A DNA stretch of 64,000 nt from Aphelocoma coerulescens (taxonomy: Eukaryota; Chordata; Aves; Passeriformes; Corvidae). A program made the translations under genes and the position numbers. This document shows, piece by piece, positions 54,001-59,350 of the stretch; position 1 is the stretch's first letter, and each line of letters begins with the position of its first letter. Location: contig NC_091023.1 in assembly GCF_041296385.1 (NCBI RefSeq), forward strand, positions 26,351,924 to 26,415,923, read 5' to 3'. A model generated the notes under the pieces. It saw only the letters and a list, made by a program, of their open reading frames with translations. It did not search any database and was not told where the DNA came from.

Positions 54001-57000
54001 TTGCAAACCAGTTTCCTGATTTAGGAACTCGAGCTTATTTTTGTTGTAGACAGTCTAACAGGCTTATAGGCATCCAAATTTAGGAAAAAAATCCTACGGC
54101 ATTTAAACAAGGCAAAGCCAGAGCTGGAGCTGACTCAGCCGCTCCAGCTCATAATTTGAATACACTACATAATCATTCTTGGTTTAAAATTATCCTGCTA
54201 ATATCTGAGGGCCAGATTATCCCACACACGTTCATCTTGATTCATGCGCTCCCCTAGGCCAGGCTTGCAGGTTTCATTAGCAGTAATTAGGCAGCAGGAT
54301 GATAATATCTCACCGGGGCTGTCCCAGCCCTGACCTCCTGCAGCACCGCAGAGGTCACAGCCACGGGCCTGGCTGCCTTTTGCTCCCCGCGCTCCCGGTT
54401 AACACGGGCCAGTGGCTGCTTGTTCCTGCTCGCAGGTAAGAAGGAGCAGCCAGGTGCACCCACAGGACGTGTTTCCCAACCAGAGACAGTGTCCAGAGCC
54501 CAGTGCCGCTGCTCCCACACAGCACAGGAGAAAACCTCGGGAGGCAACACTGCTTTCCTTGCTCTAGCCCTACACTGAGTTTGTGCCTTCATTTCATGGG
54601 AAGGGGAAATAATTTTTTTTTTTTTTCAAATTGCTTTACCCAAGCTGAAAGTTTCACTTCTGGCATCTATTTTTGCCTGCTCCAGGCAGGGCAGGGCAGG
54701 GCAATGGTGTTTGGCTGCGGCGGCTGCGCACTCGGTGTGCTCCGTCCCTGCGCCCGCAGAGGACACCTGGGCCAGGGCCAGAGGCGAAGGGCACTGCCAC
54801 TCACAGGGTCCCCTCCGAGTATCTGCTCTGCCTGTTTATGTTCTAAATATAGCAGAGCACACGGGCCATCTCCAGCTCAGAGAAGTCCTGCTCCAGGGGC
54901 TGCAGCTCTGCAGCACTCACACCTGCCTGACGTCAGCTCCACACAGCAGTCACTCCTAAGGCACTCACACCAAGTCTTGGAGTGACAGATCGCAGCATCA
55001 CACAGTGGGCTGGGCTGGAAGGAACCTTAAAGGTCACCTCATTTCAACTCCTGCCAAGATGCAGGAGTTTGTAAAGAAAAATTCAGTGACTAAGTATCTG
55101 TCTTATGTCCAAGAGATAATGCAAGAATAGCTGTCTAATTAATACTAGTATTATATACATTAATAAGAAATCAAATATTTTAACATTAAGGTTAATTTTT
55201 CAGCATACTGCTATTTTAGTAAAGAACAAGGACATTACATCCATATTGAATTACTGAAAAATTAAAAATTACTTTTGAATGTCCTAACCAAAAACCTTTT
55301 TTAATCTGCGCTAGAGTATTGACTGACCTTATAAGGTCCAGAGAGAGCTGGTGCAGCATTTCCCTAAATTGTTCTTGCAGAACATCTAAAGTTTGGGATA
55401 TTGCAGATAAGGTAAGTCAGTGAGTGACTAGTGCTGGTTGAGCTCAGCACACACCAAAACTGATACAGAGCTGAAACAAAACCAAAACTGAGCAATGGCT
55501 TCAGCAATGGGGATTGGACCGGGAATTCCCCAAAGGGAGATATTCCATTTTCTGTTTACTCAGGGTATTCTCGTACACAATACAGCTACTTAACTAACCA
55601 CCCCTGCCCAGGGGCTGGGGAGCCGCTGGCAGCCACAGGCGCCAGGCCCACGGCGGGACACGGCGGGATCCTGCCCCAGGCTGCAGCGAGGGGATGGCCA
55701 GATCCCCGGGAGCCTCTCCAGCATACAGCAGCTCAGCCACCGGCAAAGCTTTCAGCATGAGCACAAGTAAACAGCTCTGGTCAGCAGTGTATTTTTAAAC
55801 AGCAGATTCTTTCCCAGCTCCCAGCTCGGCCACTGCACTGACTCCACGGGGCAGCAGCACACTCCTCTCCTCCGAGGATCCGCAGCAACGCTGTAACGTT
55901 ACCCACAGTTATCACCCACGGACCTTGCAGTGCTTGGCAAAGGTCAGCCTTTCCTGCATTAAAAAAGGAAGCAACGAGCCCTGCTGACAGCAGCAGAAGG
56001 GCCAGTCACACTGCCGGGACTGGGGAAGCCAGGCCAGGCCCTGATCCATCCCCTCTTACACAGACACCAGCCCACGCTGCTGCCCGGCTCCAGCACCACC
56101 AGCATCCCCGTCCAGCGCTGAGATACTAGGGCACTTCCAGCGACCACTGGCATCATGTCCGGTTCACTCCAGTGGCTGGTTTCCAGCCTTTCGGCCAGAT
56201 CCTTGCGCTGAGAAGGGCAAGGCCAGCGGGGTCGGGCTGCGGTGGCCAGATGCACGTTGCTGGGAAACCAAACCAGGGACACTGCGGGTGTTACTGCACC
56301 AGCAAACCCACTGTGGCTCTCACAGCCCCTCACTCAGAAACAGGCTAGAGGCTCCGGGGCCAGGCCTGTGCTCTGGCAGCACCGCCATCCCCCCAGCGAG
56401 GCCGCACAGCCGCCGCCGACCTCGTCCACACGTGGTGGCACCGCATCCTCGTGATGACACTGCGGGGCTGGGACTCCCCACTGGCACTGGCAGCTCCGGC
56501 TCTGCTCCTACCTCCAGCACGTGCTTAATGCATAAAAACATCTTATTTACACACTTTAATACCCCTGCATGCATTGTAATTGCTGTATTTAAAAATAAAC
56601 TGAACAACACAGAAACAAACCCTTTCGGTATCTGCAAGTTAAGCCATGGCTAGGGGTGATGGGGTGGGTACTTCAGGCCTGAGAGCACTGTAAAGCTTGA
56701 GACAAGACAAATTTTCAAGCTCGGGACGTTGCAGGATTTACACAAACCCGCTGTAACCCACTTCCTGCCCCGTTCGCGCTGCGCCGGGGCCCGGCTGGGC
56801 CGCGACCTGCAGGAGCTGCTCCAGCTCCCTCCCCGAGCACGGCAGTGCCAGCAGCCAGCTCCACGCACTCGGCTCCGCTTCCCGGGATCGGGGCCCAGGA
56901 AGAGAAAATTACACTGTAGAAAAAACTGACAGACTAATTTCTGCTTCCCAAGTTTTGATTTTTTCATGACTCCACTGAATTAACTCTCTACTGTTTGCGG

Positions 57001-57943
57001 TATGAGTATTTTATACGTTAGGTTACTTAAATCATGAAAAACCAAGGGAAGGAGCTGGGGCCCGCATATTTAACACCTATCACTGAAACTACAGCTACAG
57101 TGAAACAACAGCCCTATGTTTACAGTGCCTAGCTGGGATGTGCCTCCTGAAAACCCTCTCTGCTCCCACCGTGTTTACATGTCCAGAGGCACCTTGCCTT
57201 TTGCTTAGTGCTGTCCTGCCCTTAAGCAAGTGCACTTGGGAAAAAGATGGAATAACCACACCAGTGCCCACCACAGAAAGGCATGCAGGGTGCTCACAGA
57301 CACTCGAATAACCCAGGGAGGAAAACACTCTTCTAAGGTTCACCATCAGCTGTCCAGAGACACCAACAACCTGCTGGTAGTTACGAGACGGAAACAAATC
57401 CTCATATTGCTTACGTGGTTTGTGCTATTAAAAACAAAGAATCCTCACAGTGACTTTGCTGTTTCTACGTGAAGTGCCCTTTACTCCAGCTACAGGCGGG
57501 GAATAATTTGGAGGCGAAGAATGAGCCCCTGTAGCCATATTGAAGGATTTGAGCCCTGCCAGATGTATTTTCCCTTCGTTCCCTACATCCTTCCCCTTCC
57601 CCTGAGGAAAACAGCAACAAAAATCGACAAGCATCAATAAAATAAAATCAGCAAAACACCCCGCTGCTGGCAGCCAGCACTTGCTCCTGTTCGGCTGCAG
57701 GGTTTCTGTGGCTACAACTGCTTCTTTCATTAACCACATATCCTTGAAAATAATGTAATATTTACTCACTTTCAATGAGTCAAAGCAGGCGATTACGCGT
57801 CCGTTTTCAACTTGGCAGCTTTTCGATGGGTGTGCAAATTTACATTCCGTGTCTGGTCGTGAGCAAGTCCCCCTTTGGAACTCCCTACACACTTCCAGCG
57901 TTAGCCATTTTGTGTCCCGGATCGGTGTGACGCTAACAGCCAT
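5971..57943 (-). CDS. MBNL1: MBNL1 (muscleblind-like splicing regulator 1), whole coding span over nine exons
   Basis: This is a CCCH zinc-finger RNA-binding protein that binds YGCY motifs in pre-mRNA and 3'UTRs and regulates alternative splicing, polyadenylation and RNA localisation. Its sequestration by CUG repeats underlies myotonic dystrophy in humans. Joining the nine exons listed separately gives 399 codons plus TAG with every junction in frame. Four fingers are visible: C19-C27-C34-H38, C53-C61-C66-H70, C184-C192-C199-H203 and C220-C228-C233-H237. They are the two tandem pairs diagnostic of the family. The N-terminus [19 protein letters not shown] and the C-terminus ending SHKYVTQM identify MBNL1 rather than MBNL2 (MALNVAPVRD start) or MBNL3. 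From memory of the human protein, differences are one alanine fewer in the linker, Ser to Gly in VSPGLVP and Thr to Ala in ADSAMID. Splice isoforms of 399, 387, 381 and 369 aa are expected. Confidence 0.97.
6028..9062 (-). other. MBNL1 intron 8
   Basis: A 3.0-kb intron before the terminal coding exon. It includes an AT-rich inverted repeat at 7235-7264 (13-bp arms around GGCT). Otherwise I see nothing recognisable. Confidence 0.9.
9063..9157 (-). CDS. MBNL1: MBNL1 95-nt exon (Ser/Thr/Ala-rich C-terminal segment)
   Basis: The exon is 95 nt, entered in phase 1 and left in phase 0. It encodes [19 protein letters not shown] through [12 protein letters not shown], a low-complexity Ala/Thr segment shared with MBNL2 and MBNL3. 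The acceptor is CTTCCGAAAG|TTCCCA, unusual for ending in AAAG rather than a pyrimidine plus AG. The donor is AACCAG|GTTTGC, also below consensus. Because 95 is not a multiple of three, skipping changes the reading frame of the following exon and gives a short alternative C-terminus (see findings). Both weak sites fit regulated splicing. Confidence 0.95.
9158..9846 (-). other. MBNL1 intron 7
   Basis: A 689-nt intron between the 36-nt and 95-nt exons. It is AT-rich and repeat-free (9360-9720 very A/T-rich), which is typical of conserved introns flanking cassette exons, but conservation itself cannot be seen here. Confidence 0.9.
9847..9882 (-). CDS. MBNL1: MBNL1 36-nt cassette exon
   Basis: It is exactly 36 nt, 12 codons, starting and ending in phase 1, so inclusion or skipping keeps frame. 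It encodes [12 protein letters not shown] with shared boundary codons (the Gly and Val codons are split at the two ends). The acceptor is TGATGAGCAG|GCTCAA and the donor GTGTTG|GTAGGT. In mammals this small exon is alternatively spliced; the common human 388-aa and 370-aa forms lack it, and their lengths match this gene when the exon is removed (387 and 369 aa). It is linked to protein dimerisation in the mammalian literature; I cannot judge that from sequence. Confidence 0.95.
9883..15278 (-). other. MBNL1 intron 6
   Basis: A 5.4-kb intron. It contains one CR1 tail near 13905-14037. The rest is unique-looking sequence in which I recognise nothing. Confidence 0.9.
13905..14037 (+). mobile_element. 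CR1 LINE 3' fragment
   Basis: It contains GGGGCTCTGAGCAACCTGG, then GGAAGGTGTCCCTCC, and ends CCAACCCAAACCATTCTGTGG, the standard CR1 3' end of birds. It is about 130 bp, heavily 5'-truncated and non-coding, inserted antisense to MBNL1 in intron 6. Confidence 0.88.
15279..15432 (-). CDS. MBNL1: MBNL1 coding exon 6: second half of the nuclear signal and Gln-rich region
   Basis: The exon is 154 nt. It encodes [18 protein letters not shown] through [21 protein letters not shown] and ends one base into the next codon (phase 1). PKRPAL is the distal part of the bipartite nuclear signal. The glutamine-rich tail lies in the region known to mediate MBNL1 self-association in mammals. The acceptor is CACCATTCAG|GGAATT and the donor CCACCAG|GTAAGT, the strongest donor among the 3'-half exons. 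About 36 nt upstream of the acceptor begins a pyrimidine-rich tract of roughly 130 nt, listed separately. Confidence 0.97.
15468..15600 (-). repeat. Long pyrimidine tract upstream of coding exon 6 (low-complexity, (CCCT)n and T-rich on the transcript)
   Basis: On the plus strand this is poly(A), then GGGGT repeats, about five GGGA units and purine-rich sequence. On the transcript strand it is an almost uninterrupted C/T tract ending about 36 nt before the acceptor of exon 6. Such tracts bind PTB-type proteins and U2AF. Confidence 0.85.
16015..16110 (+). repeat. G-rich stretch with many GGG runs in intron 5
   Basis: More than ten runs of three or more G separated by short loops (GGGAGGGACGGGAGGGGACG and onwards) sit on the plus strand, which is the template for MBNL1. 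This has strong G-quadruplex potential by pattern. It begins about 140 nt downstream of the 54-nt exon. Confidence 0.75.
16252..16305 (-). CDS. MBNL1: MBNL1 54-nt cassette exon (autoregulated nuclear-localisation exon)
   Basis: It is exactly 54 nt and encodes [18 protein letters not shown], residues 269-286, in phase 0 so inclusion never shifts frame. The KRP motif forms half of a bipartite nuclear signal completed by PKRPAL in the next exon. In mammals, inclusion drives the protein into the nucleus, and MBNL proteins repress this exon as negative feedback. The splice sites are poor: the acceptor reads GCTAATTAAG|ACTCAG with no adjacent pyrimidine tract, and the donor is CTG|GTACTA. This is what a regulated cassette should look like. 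The unusual upstream region is described separately. Skipping gives the 381-aa form. Confidence 0.96.
16306..16472 (-). promoter_or_regulatory. Upstream splicing control region of the 54-nt exon (AG-free zone with YGCY cluster)
   Basis: Between the acceptor AG (16307-16306) and the next AG upstream (16472-16471) there are 163 nt with no AG on the transcript strand. A T-rich pyrimidine tract lies at 16440-16411, over 100 nt from the acceptor, and about ten YGCY motifs occur, four of them packed in GTGCTCGCTGCCTGCTAAT just before the acceptor. In mammals this intron region is ultraconserved, uses a remote branch point and is bound by MBNL1 to repress the exon. The architecture is directly visible here; the function is carried over from the mammalian gene. 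Confidence 0.85.
16306..17286 (-). other. MBNL1 intron 4
   Basis: A 981-nt intron. Its 3' sixth is the splicing control region. The segment 16480-16730 is GC-rich and the segment 16960-17070 is rich in CA/ACAC dinucleotides. No other features seen. Confidence 0.9.
17287..17544 (-). CDS. MBNL1: MBNL1 coding exon 4: zinc fingers 3 and 4
   Basis: The exon is 258 nt, encoding residues 183-268. Finger 3 reads [20 protein letters not shown] (C184, C192, C199, H203) and finger 4 [18 protein letters not shown] (C220, C228, C233, H237). The stretch between them is almost invariant in vertebrates except that I see Ala where human has Thr in [10 protein letters not shown]. After finger 4 comes a helical, alanine-rich tail ([15 protein letters not shown] followed by alanine runs) ending ATAAAM. 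The acceptor is TCACAG|GTATGT: the exon itself starts with GTATGT, which mimics a donor. The true donor is GCCATG|GTGAGT. Both ends are phase 0. Confidence 0.97.
17545..23291 (-). other. MBNL1 intron 3
   Basis: A 5.7-kb intron between the linker exon and the second finger pair. It holds a minisatellite at about 22375-22710. Nothing else is recognisable. Confidence 0.9.
22375..22710 (+). repeat. Minisatellite with AGGCTGTG core
   Basis: About 330 bp of tandem variants of a 10-25 bp unit, for example CTCAGGCTGTGCCCATGGGCT and CTCAGGCTGTGATCCCAGG. The absence of stop codons in the unit creates long open frames in several frames on both strands. Confidence 0.9.
23292..23492 (-). CDS. MBNL1: MBNL1 coding exon 3: linker between the two zinc-finger pairs
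   Basis: The exon is 201 nt, encoding residues 116-182, from [17 protein letters not shown] to KLMRTDRLE. The linker separates the two finger pairs and is needed for full splicing activity in mammals. It carries a run of seven alanines ([10 protein letters not shown]). The acceptor is GATTGCAG|CCAATG and the donor CTGGAG|GTAGGA, both phase 0. I read ASAAF where I recall ASAAAF in human, so this exon looks 3 nt shorter than the human one. I also read Gly for Ser in VSPGLVP. Codon use is G/C-rich at third positions in the middle of the exon. Confidence 0.96.
23493..25500 (-). other. MBNL1 intron 2
   Basis: A 2.0-kb intron, mostly AT-rich from 24100 to 24850. It contains a striking short hairpin at 25151-25190 (see findings). 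No mobile element recognised. Confidence 0.9.
25151..25190. repeat. Near-perfect short inverted repeat (hairpin)
   Basis: The 17-nt left arm TTCCCTTGAGTGAGGGA and the right arm at 25173-25190 are complementary apart from one bulged T, around a 5-nt loop AAACA. It lies about 310 nt past the donor of coding exon 2. No known element recognised. Confidence 0.85.
25501..25671 (-). CDS. MBNL1: MBNL1 coding exon 2: rest of zinc finger 2 and start of linker
   Basis: The exon is 171 nt, encoding residues 59-115. It opens [18 protein letters not shown], which supplies C61, C66 and H70 of finger 2, then the conserved segment [19 protein letters not shown] and a methionine/glutamine-rich stretch ending GAPLQPV. 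The acceptor is CTTCTTCAG|GGTCGA and the donor is CCCGTG|GTATGT. Both flanking introns are phase 0. The two methionines in NMAM (residues 93 and 95) are the likely alternative initiation sites when exon 1 is skipped. The preceding intron is the longest in the window at 32 kb. Confidence 0.97.
31786..31947 (+). mobile_element. CR1 LINE 3' fragment
   Basis: It contains GCAGTGTTCGAGGCCAGGCT, then GGAGCAACCTGGTGTAGTGG, and ends in CCTTCCAACCCAAACCAATG, typical of the CR1 3' end. About 160 bp, 5'-truncated. Confidence 0.9.
36498..36735 (-). mobile_element. CR1 LINE 3' fragment, minus orientation
   Basis: It begins with the reverse complement of a CR1 tail (CATAGAATCACAGAATCACAG, with the AGAATCAC motif repeated), continues through CAGGCTGCTCCAAGCCCCAT and reaches the ACAGGGAGGAATTTCT region. 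About 240 bp. Confidence 0.9.
42175..42390. promoter_or_regulatory. Intragenic CpG-rich block in intron 1
   Basis: About 215 bp of high GC with dense CpG, centred on GGACGGCGGCGCCGCGAGCG. It is isolated in AT-rich intron and lies 16.5 kb upstream of coding exon 2 on the transcript strand. It could be an alternative promoter, an enhancer or a GC-rich repeat remnant. No element family recognised. Confidence 0.4.
43640..43866 (+). mobile_element. CR1 LINE 3' fragment
   Basis: It contains GGAAGAATTTCTTTACAGAA, then GGGCTGCCCAGGGAGGTGAT and GGTTGGACTCAATGATCTTG, and ends AACCTAAATGATTCTGTGAT. About 225 bp. Confidence 0.92.
45747..45776. repeat. Perfect 30-bp palindrome
   Basis: Two 15-nt arms with no spacer, centred on CTGCAG and flanked by ATTAAC and GTTAAT half sites. 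It lies in intron 1 about 320 bp from a CR1 copy. No function known to me. Confidence 0.9.
46097..46616 (-). mobile_element. CR1 LINE 3' fragment, longest copy in the window, minus orientation
   Basis: It starts CAGAATCACAGAACCATTTA and runs for about 520 bp through CCTGGGCAGCCCCTGCCAAG to the segment with GGGCCCAGAACTGGACACAG. This matches the reverse complement of the CR1 3' end. No intact reverse transcriptase is present; the open frames here are artefacts of this repeat. Confidence 0.92.
54995..55068 (-). mobile_element. Short CR1 LINE tail, minus orientation
   Basis: About 70 bp, with TGGGCTGGAAGGAACCTTAA and AGGTCACCTCATTTCAACTC, the usual terminal segment of CR1. Degenerate at the outer end. 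Confidence 0.8.
57770..57943 (-). CDS. MBNL1: MBNL1 coding exon 1: start codon, zinc finger 1 and first part of finger 2
   Basis: It encodes residues 1-58. The ATG at 57943-57941 has a good context (A at -3, G at +4) and the peptide starts [10 protein letters not shown] as in other vertebrate MBNL1 proteins. Finger 1 (CX7CX6CX3H) lies wholly here; finger 2 starts at C53 and is cut by the intron after ...CFDSLK. The donor is AAA|GTGAGT; reading on runs into VSKYYII, which is intron. The exon continues upstream as 5'UTR, probably to an acceptor at 58675. In mammals this exon is itself alternatively spliced under MBNL control, and skipping removes finger 1 and half of finger 2. If that occurs here, the first in-frame ATG would be in coding exon 2, at residue 93 of the full protein. 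Confidence 0.97.
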
Positions 57944-58674
57944 CTTTAGATTTTACAGGTAGTTAAAATTTCCAATAAAAATGGGCAAACGAGTAGCTGA
58001 ACTGATAAACTGGAAATGATGAAAGTGCCACCTCCAGAACACTTTTTTCCCCCACACCCTATTTTAAAATAAGTACATGTAAAACGGGGTGGCTGCAATC
58101 TCGAGGAAGAGCTGTGTCACCAGAGTTCAGAGCGTGGCACTGTTACCGGGGCTCGGGGGAAGGCCAGGACCGCCAGCCAGGTGCGCCTGCGGGAGAGTGG
58201 CCAGGACTAGCCCCGCGTGCTCAGCATCCCGTCCTGAGTGCGGCCGCTGCAAGCATGGGAACGTGGCGGGCTCTGGCAGCGCTTCCCGAGCTGCTCCCGG
58301 GGACGGCGGCTGGCAGGTGCCTCCAGGCAGCGGGCTCGCAGCGGGCTCTGCGGTGCAATCGGGATCGATTAGTTTGGCATAGACAGATGCAGCAGTTTAG
58401 AGCAACGACCGACACTGGGTTTGGGCTGGGGTTTTTCTCCTCCTCTCCTTGGCTTTCGGGCAGCAGAGCTCTGACCTTCGGGGCACACTTTAGTGCACAG
58501 TGCAGCGGCGGCGGGGGAGCAGCGCCGGACCCTCCTCCCGGCGGGCGCGGGGCTGGCAGCGGCGGAGCGCTGTCGTCGCAGTCTAGCTGGCAGCAAGCAA
58601 GGCAAAAGCAGCGGCTGCTCTAGAAGCGGTCCCAAGCAGCAGCGACGTCAGGAAAGGCACTTCTTAGTACCAAC
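57944..58674 (-). other. MBNL1: MBNL1 5'UTR part of the first coding exon (probable)
   Basis: The minus strand has a textbook acceptor at 58675, a pyrimidine-rich run TCTCTTCTCTCTACAG followed by GTTGGTACT, and no better one nearer the ATG. If used, it makes a 731-nt leader within the same exon as the start codon, spliced from one or more non-coding first exons further upstream and outside the window. The 5' half of the leader is part of the CpG island. It contains four small upstream ATG reading frames (see findings). A weaker acceptor-like site ATCTAAAG lies directly before the ATG and cannot be excluded. Confidence 0.6.
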
Positions 58675-59350
58675 CTGTAGAGAGAAGAGACACGTTACGA
58701 GCGGGCGGCGCGGGCGCCCCGCGAGCCGCCGCCCCGCGCAGGGCACTCACGGCTGCGGGCGGCGGGGCCGCGTCCCCGCGCGGGGCCGGGCGGCAGCACC
58801 GCCGGCGGGCCAATCGCGGCGAGCGTTACAGCGACACTCCGGGCAGGGAGCCAATGGCGGGGGCCGTCTTATGAAAGGTCGCGCCTGTCAGACGCCGGCC
58901 GCGCCGCGCTGCCCCGAGCGCGCCCGCCGGGGGACGCGCGTGCGGCCCGGCGGTACCGGCGTGTGGAACCCGGCCGGGAACGGCCCCGGCACCGCCCCGC
59001 CGGCAGCACCCGCCGGCCCTCCGAGCGGCTCGGGCCCGCCGCCGCCTGACCGCCCGCCGCCTGACCGCCCGGCTTCCCGAGTGCGGCCCGGCTGTACCGG
59101 CGTGCGGAACCCGGCGGCTGAACGGGCCCGGCACCGGCACCGGCCCGCCGGGCCCGCCCGGCGTGAGGACAGACCCGAGACACGCTGACCCCGGAGCGGC
59201 TCGGCCCCGGCGGCGCCTGACCGCCCGGTCGGACACGGCCACCGGCACCGGGGCCAGCCCGCGTTCAGCCGAGAGCTCGGGGGACACCGACCCGGCCTGC
59301 CCGGCGGGCGGAGCGCTCTGCGGAGCGTGCTGCGGGTGCGCTACTGGCCA
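58100..59350. promoter_or_regulatory. CpG island, candidate MBNL1 internal promoter and possible divergent promoter
   Basis: This is a GC-rich stretch with dense CpG, sharply different from flanking AT-rich DNA and ending close to 59350. It covers the upstream part of the leader exon and about 0.7 kb beyond it. Two CCAAT boxes in the same orientation stand 41 bp apart at 58810-58814 and 58851-58855; the second is followed by GGCGG. No clear TATA box is seen. Vertebrate MBNL1 is known to have several promoters, and in human an antisense RNA (MBNL1-AS1) starts near this exon, so bidirectional activity is plausible. The promoter role is inferred from composition and position. Confidence 0.65.
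58941..59235. repeat. GC-rich tandem duplication inside the CpG island
   Basis: The stretch starting TGCGGCCCGGCGGTACCGG at 58941 recurs with few changes at 59082 (TGCGGCCCGGCTGTACCGG), 141 bp later. Shorter shared pieces, GAGCGGCTCGG and GCCTGACCGCCCG, extend a partial third copy to about 59235. It looks like a local minisatellite duplication of island sequence. Confidence 0.7.

Larger units (their letters stand above)
25672..57769 (-). other. MBNL1 intron 1 (first coding intron)
   Basis: A 32-kb intron splitting zinc finger 2. It holds five CR1 tails (31.8, 36.5, 43.7, 46.1 and 55.0 kb), an AT-rich low-complexity block at 33630-33740, an (AAT)n microsatellite near 53195-53212, an A-run at 47513-47527 and a CpG-rich block at about 42175-42385. 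I found no exon of another gene; the open frames in it are short or repeat-derived. Confidence 0.9.

Noticed and set aside
57428..57769. Continuation of the MBNL1 start-exon frame ([15 protein letters not shown] and onward)
   Set aside because: A good GTGAGT donor lies at 57769 and the finger-2 residues continue in the exon at 25671, so this is intron read-through.
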